A stretch of DNA of 15,221 nt from an uncultured Mailhella sp. (GCA_948482415.1 CAOMFZ010000033.1:1-15221); one strand, 5' to 3'; counted from the stretch's first letter, positions 8,462 to 14,935 are shown. Made by a program: numbers and translations. The notes: generated by a model not told the origin, from the sequence alone.

Positions 8462-10000
8462 ATGAGCGATTTTCAGTTTATCAACGTCTATTCCGGGCGT
8501 TCGCCTCAGGATAAGGACAATATTTCCAACGAGCCTGCGCTCTGGAATGTGTACCTTAACGAAAAAGAGAATGTCTATCTTATTCAAAAACTTGATGAAA
8601 ATAATAAACCTACGTTTGAAAAATATAAGATATCCCCTACATTTTTCGGCGTTAATTTCAGACAGGTAAACAATGTCCCTTTAAATAAGGCGACCAAAAA
8701 AACTATGCTCTCGCTCAAATCAGAGAGCAATAAAAGTGTACCGCCAAAAGACAGTACCCTTGTTTCTTCTGCAAAAAACAGTCAAGACACTGCCAAGAAA
8801 ACAGGGGAATATTTCATTCAATTAAGTGCCAATAAGCCTGAACCATTGCAAAAAAAGAGTGAAAATGCCCCTAAAAATACACTTTCTGCCAAAAAAGCAA
8901 CCAATGAATTTGGCTTTAATCTCAATCCTGACGCTCCGCAAAAAACAAAAGTTGACGATTTTGGATTAAATTCTGTCCAGGGTGATACAAAGAAAGCGGA
9001 ACAAAAGAAAAACAGCAATTCACAATTTAAAATCTCCACTGAAAATATTCATAAACCACAGCCTGAAAAAACAATTAAAGATAATAGCGAACAGCCTGCT
9101 CCGTCCGCTAAACCCAATAAAACAATTCAGCTGACGCAAACCGTCCAAATCACCCAGACAACCCAAACTCCGGACACTTCAAAAAATTTACCTGATCCGC
9201 AAAAAGCCGAAACTGCCAATGCTGACAAAGCAAAAGAAGCAGGCATTATCCGGACGCAGCACAACGGGGAAAAAACAGACACTGCCCAACTATCTGAAAA
9301 AGCAGATAAATCAAATGCTGTCACACAAATAAAAGGCACAGACATTCCACAAGAAAAAATTTCTGAAAAAGCTCCGGAAAAAACTTCTGAAGCTCCTGCT
9401 CCTGCTGAAAAAGAAATTACCCCGGATACGCAGGAAATCGAAATACCACCGCTCACTGTCCCCCTTGAAAAGAATGCAGCAAAGGGCAATGACACAAAAG
9501 CCAAAGAAACCGGGGAAATAGATAAAATTACCCAAACCAGTGAAGCACTTTTAGCGCCAAAAGACAGTGAAGAACAACTGACGTTTTCGCAAAAGGCATT
9601 AAAACTGGATATGTCCATACGCGCGGAATTTCAAGTAAGCATGACCCATTGGAATTCAGGCAAAAAAAATCTTGCAAAACGTCACTTTATGGACATTATT
9701 AATAAACAGTTAAAATATGAACCTGCTCACAAACACATGTTTACCGATTTTGCAATTAAACTCCGTAAAATCAATCTGGTAGATTTAGCTTTGCAGTCTT
9801 CCACCAAATGCACAAAACTAAGCCCTGACGACAGCCATGCATTTTTTAATGTTGCCCGTCTCTATTATGAATTAAACCGCTATGACGAAGCTAATGAATT
9901 TATTGACAAAGCCCTTGAACTGGAAGAAGATTTGGCTCCTGCCAAACGCTTGTCATATGTGATAAAAGAGTGTATACGCCGTAAGGCAAACAACAGATAA
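8462..10000 (+). CDS. TPR-repeat protein with long disordered linker
   Basis: The product is a 512-aa protein of unknown function without signal peptide or membrane segment, so probably cytoplasmic. It has three parts. Residues 1 to about 85 look like a small beta-rich module (ALWNVYLNEKENVYLIQKLDENN then a KYKISPTFFG stretch). From memory, this resembles the N-terminal module of other TPR proteins in Desulfovibrionaceae. Residues of about 90-375 are low complexity, rich in K, T, Q, E, P and A, with short reiterations such as TQTVQITQTTQT, and are probably disordered. Residues of about 386-491 form three helical TPR-like repeats; the best is SHAFFNVARLYYELNRYDEANEFIDKALELEED at 458-490. TPRs usually bind protein partners. 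The gene begins 11 nt after fhs behind an AAAGGC-type site, and the AMIN-domain gene follows. The conserved pairing of the ends with a degenerate middle suggests a scaffold, but no partner is visible. The reading frame is intact. Confidence 0.85.
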   Translation: MSDFQFINVYSGRSPQDKDNISNEPALWNVYLNEKENVYLIQKLDENNKPTFEKYKISPTFFGVNFRQVNNVPLNKATKKTMLSLKSESNKSVPPKDSTLVSSAKNSQDTAKKTGEYFIQLSANKPEPLQKKSENAPKNTLSAKKATNEFGFNLNPDAPQKTKVDDFGLNSVQGDTKKAEQKKNSNSQFKISTENIHKPQPEKTIKDNSEQPAPSAKPNKTIQLTQTVQITQTTQTPDTSKNLPDPQKAETANADKAKEAGIIRTQHNGEKTDTAQLSEKADKSNAVTQIKGTDIPQEKISEKAPEKTSEAPAPAEKEITPDTQEIEIPPLTVPLEKNAAKGNDTKAKETGEIDKITQTSEALLAPKDSEEQLTFSQKALKLDMSIRAEFQVSMTHWNSGKKNLAKRHFMDIINKQLKYEPAHKHMFTDFAIKLRKINLVDLALQSSTKCTKLSPDDSHAFFNVARLYYELNRYDEANEFIDKALELEEDLAPAKRLSYVIKECIRRKANNR

Positions 10001-10030
10001 TATTTTGTAAGAATAATGAGGGTTATGAAA

Positions 10031-10837
10031 ATGAACAAAAAAAATATGATATATCTGGCAACTGGTCTTGTTTTTGCTATTTTTGCCGTCTGCATTGCCT
10101 ATGTTTTTACAGAGCCAAGCCAAACTCCGCAAAAACAGGAAGCCGCACTGGAAGAACAGGATGCATCTCAATTAACAGCCCAAAACACAGAACAAAAAAC
10201 GCCTTCTGCCGAAGCGCTTGTTTTCACCGCTCAGGAAAATGCTCAGGCTATCACCACTCCGCCGGCTGAACAGGAAGAAACAAAAAATACAGAAAATACA
10301 ACAGCAAATTTACCAATGGCACAAAACACACAAGCTCCTGCCAATGTTGTCAATACTGTAAATAAAGCGGAAAGTACAGCACAGGAACAAGCTGCTGTTA
10401 TTAAAGATAAAGGGGCAGCCTCTGTGCAGGAGAAAAAACTTTCTGAACCAAAACCTGCTTTGCAGGATAAACTCCCCGTGCCTTTTGTTGCAGATTCATT
10501 AAAAACACGAACTGTTTTAGAACCTAAAAAAAATACCAATACTATTGTTTATGCCGAACTCATGATGGACGGCAATCAGGTTGGCTTGGTTTTTGAAGGT
10601 GACAAACCGATTAAACCCAAGACTTTTCGCTTAAATAATCCTGACCGTGTTGTTGTGGATATTGACGGCTATTGGGTTTTGAAACTTCCTCAGATCATCA
10701 GCAACCGCATGGTTAAAGATATTCGCTCCAATGCCCAAAAAGATAAAACACGAATTGTTTTTGATTTAAAACTGGCTGTATCCTCTTCTTTATTATACAG
10801 AATTCACAGCAGAAAATACCAGCTTGTTTTCAAATAA
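10031..10837 (+). CDS. Membrane-anchored AMIN-domain protein
   Basis: The 268-aa product has one N-terminal membrane anchor (about residues 6-26, IYLATGLVFAIFAVCIAYVF) and no obvious cleavage site, placing the rest in the periplasm. An A/Q/E/T/K-rich spacer of about 140 residues follows. The C-terminal ~99 residues (170-268) match the AMIN-domain pattern: a beta-rich fold with FRLNNPDRVVVDIDG at about 199-213, then KTRIVFDLKL near 239-248. AMIN domains target cell-wall amidases and secretin-type proteins to peptidoglycan or septal sites. No catalytic amidase domain is attached here, so a localisation or scaffold role is inferred. Start choice: ATG codons lie at 10016, 10025 and 10031. GAGGG at 10018-10022 sits 8 nt before the ATG at 10031, which I therefore prefer. 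Starting at 10016 would add five residues. The stop is 1 nt before mtnA, indicating tight coupling. Confidence 0.8.
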   Translation: MNKKNMIYLATGLVFAIFAVCIAYVFTEPSQTPQKQEAALEEQDASQLTAQNTEQKTPSAEALVFTAQENAQAITTPPAEQEETKNTENTTANLPMAQNTQAPANVVNTVNKAESTAQEQAAVIKDKGAASVQEKKLSEPKPALQDKLPVPFVADSLKTRTVLEPKKNTNTIVYAELMMDGNQVGLVFEGDKPIKPKTFRLNNPDRVVVDIDGYWVLKLPQIISNRMVKDIRSNAQKDKTRIVFDLKLAVSSSLLYRIHSRKYQLVFK

Positions 10838-10838
10838 T

Positions 10839-11963
10839 ATGCGAATTCACAATAAACAATACACAACAATTTGGTTAACGGCTGATGATGAACTGCAAAT
10901 TATCGACCAAACCAAACTCCCGGCAGAGTTTAAAATTGTTACCCTCAAAACGAATGAAGATGTCTGCACTGCCATTTCTTCCATGCAGGTGCGCGGAGCA
11001 GGGCTGATTGGCGTTACCGCCGGCTATGGGGTCTATCTTCTTGCAAAAAATTTTCCCGGACAAAAAGACTGGCAGGAATATATGCAGGAAGAATGTGACA
11101 AGCTTTTGAAAACCCGCCCCACGGCAAAAAATTTATCCTATGCCTTGGAACGCCAGGCAAAAATCTGGAAAAATTTTTCCTTTAATGACGCTTTGCCCAA
11201 ACTTCGCACAGAAGCTCTCAATTTAGCAAACGAAGATATTGATTTTTGTAAACGCATCGGCGAACACGGCAAAAAACTCATTGAAGAAATTGCCCAAAAG
11301 AAAAACGGACAGCCCGTCAATATTCTTACCCACTGCAATGCCGGCTGGCTTGCCTTTACGGATTACGGCTCTGCCCTGTCTCCTGTGTATACAGCGTTTA
11401 ATGCGGGTATTCCCGTGCATGTGTATGTTGACGAAACGCGTCCCCGTAATCAGGGCGCAAGCCTGACAGCCTTTGAACTCTCCGAACACAATGTTCCCCA
11501 TACGCTGATTGCAGATAATGCGGGCGGACATTTAATGCAGCACAAAATGGTGGATATGGTCATTGTAGGTGCTGACAGAGTTACCAGAAACGGCGATGCC
11601 GCCAATAAAATTGGCACCTATTTAAAAGCTCTTGCGGCTCATGCCGACAACATTCCTTTTTACGTTGCCCTGCCTTCTTCAACTTTTGATTTTTCCTTAT
11701 ATGACGGTGTCAAAGAAATTGAAATTGAAGAGCGAAATGCCCGCGAAACAGAATATATAACCGGCTATTATTATGATGAAAAAGGACAAAAGCAAGTACA
11801 GGAAGTACGCATTTGCCCTGAAAAAACAAAGGGATTGAATTTTGCCTTTGATGTTACTCCGCATACCTTAATTACAGGGCTGATTACCGAACGGGGCATT
11901 GCAGAAGCCAATGAAAAAGCCATTCTCACCCTTTATCCGGAAGCAAAACAATATATCCAATGA
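10839..11963 (+). CDS. mtnA: S-methyl-5-thioribose-1-phosphate isomerase
   Basis: MtnA converts 5-methylthioribose-1-phosphate to 5-methylthioribulose-1-phosphate, the second step after MTA phosphorolysis. The 374-aa protein shows the family hallmarks: VRGAGLIGVTAGYG (51-64), RPTAKNLSYAL (93-103), the THCNAG segment with catalytic Cys166, YVDETRPRNQGA (196-207), and GADRVTRNGDAANKIGTY with catalytic Asp246. The C-terminal FDVTPHTLITGLITERG motif is also present. These motifs separate it from the related eIF2B-alpha regulators. A TTG at 10824 would overlap the AMIN gene and has no Shine-Dalgarno. The ATG at 10839 begins 1 nt after the AMIN stop, also without a clear Shine-Dalgarno, so re-initiation by terminating ribosomes is likely. 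The stop overlaps the aldolase start in an ATGA. The adjacent aldolase and mtnP supply the flanking steps, which makes the function call strong. 5-Deoxyribose-1-phosphate is a plausible second substrate. Confidence 0.95.
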   Translation: MRIHNKQYTTIWLTADDELQIIDQTKLPAEFKIVTLKTNEDVCTAISSMQVRGAGLIGVTAGYGVYLLAKNFPGQKDWQEYMQEECDKLLKTRPTAKNLSYALERQAKIWKNFSFNDALPKLRTEALNLANEDIDFCKRIGEHGKKLIEEIAQKKNGQPVNILTHCNAGWLAFTDYGSALSPVYTAFNAGIPVHVYVDETRPRNQGASLTAFELSEHNVPHTLIADNAGGHLMQHKMVDMVIVGADRVTRNGDAANKIGTYLKALAAHADNIPFYVALPSSTFDFSLYDGVKEIEIEERNARETEYITGYYYDEKGQKQVQEVRICPEKTKGLNFAFDVTPHTLITGLITERGIAEANEKAILTLYPEAKQYIQ

Positions 11964-12658
11964 TTACACAAAATAATGACCAAAAATTTCCCCATGACGG
12001 CTATATAAAATTCCATTGCGAGCACACAAATGCCGAATGGAACAGCCAAGAACTTCCGGTCACAAAAAATTTATTTTCTCTTTTTCAGGAAGTCGACAGT
12101 TTTAGAACCAAGGTTTACGACCAAAACTTTATTGGCATATATGAAAACGGTATTGGCTTTGGCAATCTTTCCTTTCGCTATAAAGATAATTTTATTATCA
12201 CGGCAAGTGCCACCGGCGGGGCAAGAGAACTCGGCATGACAGGCTATACCCTTGTAAACAGCGTAGACATTGCCAAAAATACGGTTCACAGCATGGGACC
12301 GCTTCCTGCCAGTTCTGAAACCATGTCCCATGCAAGCGTCTATCAAAACAGCACCCTTGCGAATTATGTTTTACATATTCACAATAGTATGCTATTTAAT
12401 TTTCTCAAAGAAAGAAATGCGTTATCAACTCCTGAAGATATTGCCTATGGCACGCCCCAAATGGCTGAATCAATAGGGGCTCTTGTCAGACAAAATCCGA
12501 CAGAAGCAGCTATTGTTATGCGCGGACACGAAGAAGGTATTTTAATATATGGCATGAGTATTGCACATTTGCAGTCTCAACTCATTTTTTTATGTCAGGA
12601 AGCAAAAGAAGAGCAATGCATGCATTGTAAGCAAAAAGGAGAAAAGCATAATGGCTAA
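11960..12658 (+). CDS. Class II (zinc) aldolase, probable 5-methylthioribulose-1-phosphate/5-deoxyribulose-1-phosphate aldolase
   Basis: This 232-aa protein belongs to the L-fuculose-phosphate aldolase/RhaD/AraD/MtnB superfamily. Visible active-site elements are a GFGNLSFRY segment (66-74), TASATGG (81-87), PASSE with the catalytic-type Glu120, the zinc pair HIH at 139-141, and the third zinc ligand His190 in MRGHEEG. The substrate is inferred from context: it lies between mtnA and mtnP with a 4-nt overlap upstream and an 8-nt overlap downstream. In the DHAP shunt described for Rhodospirillum rubrum and pathogenic E. coli, an Ald2-type aldolase cleaves methylthioribulose-1-phosphate to dihydroxyacetone phosphate and 2-(methylthio)acetaldehyde, or the 5-deoxy analogue to acetaldehyde. 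The alternative is MtnB dehydratase from the same superfamily. MtnC, MtnD and MtnE partners are absent from the window, so aldolase is favoured. The C-terminal tail has an unusual CMHCK (C220, C223). Confidence 0.83.
   Translation: MITQNNDQKFPHDGYIKFHCEHTNAEWNSQELPVTKNLFSLFQEVDSFRTKVYDQNFIGIYENGIGFGNLSFRYKDNFIITASATGGARELGMTGYTLVNSVDIAKNTVHSMGPLPASSETMSHASVYQNSTLANYVLHIHNSMLFNFLKERNALSTPEDIAYGTPQMAESIGALVRQNPTEAAIVMRGHEEGILIYGMSIAHLQSQLIFLCQEAKEEQCMHCKQKGEKHNG
12633..12641 (+). promoter_or_regulatory. Strong ribosome binding site fixing the mtnP start
   Basis: AAAAAGGAG ends 9 nt before the ATG at 12651, inside the end of the aldolase gene. It decides against the longer open frame reaching back to 12561, which would add 30 residues overlapping the aldolase and lie before the typical family N-terminus. 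Confidence 0.8.
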
Positions 12659-13409
12659 AATTGCTATTATCGGCGGCAGCGGGCTGGAAAAATCAAACCA
12701 CATTGAATCCGTTACAGTCAGAGAAGTGAACACCAAATGGGGTGCACCTTCTTCTCCTATTACGGAAGGAGTTTTAAACGGTGTACCTGTCGCGTTTTTA
12801 TCAAGACATGGCTTTGACCATTCCATTACTCCCAGCCATGTCAATAACCGTGCCAATATCGCCGCTCTCAAAGAAATTGGCTGTACCCATATTTTAAGCA
12901 GTACTGCTGTTGGCTCGCTTCGCGAAGAAATACATCCGGGACATCTTGTTATTCCCGACCAGTTTATTGATTTTACAAAACAGAGGGTTTGTACCTATTA
13001 CGACGATTTCAAAGACGGCATCAAGCACATCAGCGTTGCAGATCCCTTTAATGAAGCACTCAGACAAGACATTATTCACGTCTGCGAAAAGCTCAAATTT
13101 GAACACCATACAACAGCAACGGTCGTAACCATTGAAGGTCCTCGTTTTTCAACCCGCGCAGAATCCCAGATGTTCCGAATTTTAGGCGCTGATATTATCA
13201 ATATGAGTATTGCTCCTGAAGCTGTTTTGGCGGCAGAACTCGGTATCCCCTATGCAACTATTGCAATGAGCACGGATTATGATGCATGGCGTGTCAATAT
13301 TGAGCCTGTATCATGGGAAGAAATCAAGCAGGTAATGGAACAAAATACGCAAAAAGTACAGCAGGTTTTTGCAGAAGTTGTTTCACTTATTGCTTCACAC
13401 AATAAATAA
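12651..13409 (+). CDS. mtnP: S-methyl-5'-thioadenosine phosphorylase
   Basis: This phosphorylase splits 5'-methylthioadenosine with phosphate into adenine and 5-methylthioribose-1-phosphate, the substrate of the neighbouring MtnA. It belongs to the MTAP/PNP trimeric phosphorylase family. Features of the 252-aa protein are IAIIGGSGL (4-12) and SRHG (51-54) for phosphate binding, SSTAVGSL (83-90), EGPRFSTRAE (162-171), NMSIAPEAVLAAELGI (184-199), and STDYDAW with Asp209 and Asp211. The two aspartates correspond to the MTAP residues that select 6-aminopurines, so adenosine-type substrates are expected over inosine or guanosine. It is slightly shorter than many MTAPs (about 270-290). The start is set by a strong Shine-Dalgarno within the aldolase gene, which it overlaps by 8 nt. 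It is the last gene of the block. Its stop codon lies within the 9-bp target duplication of MITE copy 2, and the coding sequence is intact. Confidence 0.94.
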   Translation: MAKIAIIGGSGLEKSNHIESVTVREVNTKWGAPSSPITEGVLNGVPVAFLSRHGFDHSITPSHVNNRANIAALKEIGCTHILSSTAVGSLREEIHPGHLVIPDQFIDFTKQRVCTYYDDFKDGIKHISVADPFNEALRQDIIHVCEKLKFEHHTTATVVTIEGPRFSTRAESQMFRILGADIINMSIAPEAVLAAELGIPYATIAMSTDYDAWRVNIEPVSWEEIKQVMEQNTQKVQQVFAEVVSLIASHNK

Positions 13410-13412
13410 CAA
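13404..13412. repeat. Left 9-bp target-site duplication of MITE copy 2, containing the mtnP stop
   Basis: AAATAACAA here is repeated exactly at 13637-13645. The first six bases are the last lysine codon and TAA of mtnP, so the element entered at the very end of the gene without changing its product. Confidence 0.8.
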
Positions 13413-13636
13413 CGCTTTGTCATAGAAAACGGTTGATAATCAATCACCTGTAAAACATGTATTCTTGTTTTTCTGAAAGAAAAACAAGCAATGTGGGGGT
13501 ATGGGGGAGCGGTAGCCGTTAGCGAGTTTACGAGCTTTACGGATAGCGACAGCAGAGATAATCATTTCCCCCATAAAAAGAAAATTTTATAATTATCTTT
13601 TGTAGTTATAAAATCAACCTGATACTAAAACAAAGC
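13413..13636 (+). repeat. MITE-like element, copy 2 (224 bp)
   Basis: This non-coding element is related in inverted orientation to 6382-6566. Its termini form an imperfect 24-bp inverted repeat. Each end reads, inward, GCTTTGT, then 10 nt, then GGTTGAT, with 18 of 24 positions agreeing by hand count. It is flanked by the 9-bp direct repeat AAATAACAA. Internal features are an 11-bp-stem hairpin (13464-13488), two G5 runs around 13495-13507, and a C5 run at 13568-13572 that could pair with the second G run (ATGGGGGA with TCCCCCAT). There is also a 38-bp block (13539-13576) missing from copy 1. No ORF of note is inside. The element fills nearly all of the mtnP-symporter gap. Confidence 0.85.
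13464..13488. other. 11-bp-stem hairpin inside MITE copy 2
   Basis: CTTGTTTTTCT and AGAAAAACAAG form a perfect stem around GAA. Both copies of the element keep all 11 pairs, although the bases just outside differ. No U-tract follows, so it is not a canonical terminator for the mtnP operon. Confidence 0.75.
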
Positions 13637-13645
13637 AAATAACAA
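13637..13645. repeat. Right 9-bp target-site duplication of MITE copy 2
   Basis: This is the exact second copy of AAATAACAA, directly adjoining the CAAAGC terminus of the element. It differs completely from the duplication around copy 1, so the two insertions were independent events. Confidence 0.8.
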
Positions 13646-13658
13646 TTATTTTATTTTC

Positions 13659-13663
13659 GGAGG
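13659..13663 (+). promoter_or_regulatory. Ribosome binding site fixing the symporter start
   Basis: GGAGG lies 6 nt before the GTG at 13670. The upstream in-frame TTG at 13664 directly abuts this motif and cannot be the start, so GTG is the supported start codon. Confidence 0.82.
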
Positions 13664-13669
13664 TTGGCA

Positions 13670-14878
13670 GTGAAAATTAGCCTTACAACTCAAATGTTGC
13701 TTGCATTAGTCGCAGGCTGTATCTGTGGTCTTCTTGTTCCGCATATGGGTATTGATCCCAGTTATTTCAACCCCTTAGGTGATGTTTTTATCAACCTCAT
13801 TAAAATGCTTGTTGTTCCTTTGGTTTTTTCAACCCTTGTTGCCGGAGCTGCTGCTGTTGGTGATGTAAGCCGCCTTGGCAAAATTGCTGTAAAAAGTCTC
13901 ATTTACTATACAGTAACAACAGCTTTTGCTGTTACCATTGGTCTTATTGTTGCCAATATTCTCCAGCCGGGCAGCGGCGTTACTATCAATCAGGCTGCAA
14001 CTGACGCTATTTCTGTCAATCCTCCTTCCCTGCTTTCTGTTTTCATGGGCATTATTCCCACAAACCCTGTAAAATCCCTGACAGACGGCAATATGCTTCA
14101 AATTATTTTCTTTGCTGTCTTTTTAGGTATTGCCATAAGCTCACTTGGTTCTAAACATAACCATATTCAAGAATTTTTTAACAGCCTTGCAGAAGCCATG
14201 CTCAAGCTTACCTCCATGGTAATGCTTTATGCTCCTGTTGGTGTTTTTGCCTTGCTGACATTTACTGTCGGAACCTACGGCGCTGAAGTTTTGCTTCCTC
14301 TGCTCAAGCTCATTCTTGTTATGTTTATTGCCTGCATTATCCATATATGCATTATTTATCTGCCCTGCATTAAATACTCAGGCGTGCCTGTCAAAAAATT
14401 CTTTAACGTTTTAACCTCTCCTATCTTGATTGCATTCTCCAGTGCCTCCAGTGCTGCAGCCCTCTCCAGTAACCTGCAGTGTGTTCAAAAACTGGGAGCT
14501 TCCCGCCCTGTATCCAGTTTCCTTATTCCTCTCGGCAACACCATCAACATGGACGGTACGGCTATTTACATGGGGGTTTGCTCCATTTTTGCAGCAACAT
14601 TCTTCGGCATTGACCTGACTTTCGATAAACAGCTTATGATTATCATTATTGCCATGCTTGCTTCTGTTGGTACCATGGGTGTTCCGGGAGCAGGTATGAT
14701 TATGATTTCCATGGTATTTACTCAAGTTGGCATTCCTCTTGAAGCCATTGCCCTGATTGCCGGTATTGACCGTATTCTTGATATGATGAGAACAACCCTT
14801 AACGTTCTTGGCGACGCAACCGGTGCACTGACTGTTTCCAAAGCTGAAAACGATATGCACCCCATGCAGGAAGATTAA
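13670..14878 (+). CDS. Dicarboxylate/amino acid:cation symporter (SLC1/DAACS family), probably glutamate/aspartate
   Basis: This 402-aa inner-membrane secondary transporter belongs to the GltP/GltT/GltPh family and imports acidic amino acids or dicarboxylates with Na+ or H+. It has multiple hydrophobic segments, the re-entrant hairpin 1 serine-rich motif SSASSAA (257-263), NMDGT (293-297, cation site), the hairpin 2 GVPGAG (337-342), and DRILDMMRTTLNVLGDA. In that last motif Asp367, Asp371, Arg374, Thr375 and Asn378 match the substrate and cation residues of GltPh. The conserved Asp and Arg favour glutamate/aspartate over the DctA-type C4-dicarboxylate carriers, but substrate calls in this family from motifs alone are uncertain. 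One oddity is that the usual TLP after the serine motif reads ALS here. The GTG start is supported by the Shine-Dalgarno. It is transcribed alone, with MITE copy 2 just upstream and an intrinsic terminator just downstream. Confidence 0.92.
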   Translation: MKISLTTQMLLALVAGCICGLLVPHMGIDPSYFNPLGDVFINLIKMLVVPLVFSTLVAGAAAVGDVSRLGKIAVKSLIYYTVTTAFAVTIGLIVANILQPGSGVTINQAATDAISVNPPSLLSVFMGIIPTNPVKSLTDGNMLQIIFFAVFLGIAISSLGSKHNHIQEFFNSLAEAMLKLTSMVMLYAPVGVFALLTFTVGTYGAEVLLPLLKLILVMFIACIIHICIIYLPCIKYSGVPVKKFFNVLTSPILIAFSSASSAAALSSNLQCVQKLGASRPVSSFLIPLGNTINMDGTAIYMGVCSIFAATFFGIDLTFDKQLMIIIIAMLASVGTMGVPGAGMIMISMVFTQVGIPLEAIALIAGIDRILDMMRTTLNVLGDATGALTVSKAENDMHPMQED

Positions 14879-14906
14879 TAGAATTAGACTTAAAAACCGG
14901 ATAAAT

Positions 14907-14935
14907 GACCTGTATTTTTTACAGGTCTTTTTATT
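14907..14935 (+). terminator. Intrinsic terminator of the symporter gene
   Basis: GACCTGTA (14907-14914) and TACAGGTC (14920-14927) form a perfect 8-bp stem with a 5-nt T loop, followed by TTTTTATTTT. It begins 28 nt after the symporter stop, a standard Rho-independent arrangement. Confidence 0.88.

Noticed and set aside
9127..9618. 163-residue open frame on the minus strand inside the TPR gene
   Set aside because: It mirrors the low-complexity K/T/E-rich region as S/F/V-rich sequence, and has no ribosome binding site or recognisable domain. The plus-strand gene is continuous across it.
12561..12650. Longer N-terminus for MtnP (start at 12561)
   Set aside because: The extension overlaps the aldolase gene, is unlike the family N-terminus, and a strong Shine-Dalgarno precedes the ATG at 12651.
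11960..12658. Annotation of the class II aldolase as MtnB dehydratase
   Set aside because: The superfamily motifs fit both, but no MtnC, MtnD or MtnE partner is nearby, and the three-gene arrangement matches the DHAP shunt better. It remains an alternative, not excluded.
13464..13488. MITE hairpin as the terminator of the mtnP operon
   Set aside because: The stem is strong, but no run of T follows it on either strand; the T run is inside the stem.
13495..13511. G-quadruplex at the two G5 runs
   Set aside because: Only two long G runs are close together, with the neighbouring GG runs too short for a convincing four-tract motif.
6382..13636. Composite transposon formed by the two inverted MITE copies
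   Set aside because: Each copy has its own, different 9-bp duplication. A composite unit moving as one would have a single duplication at its outer ends and none inside. The enclosed genes look like resident metabolic genes.
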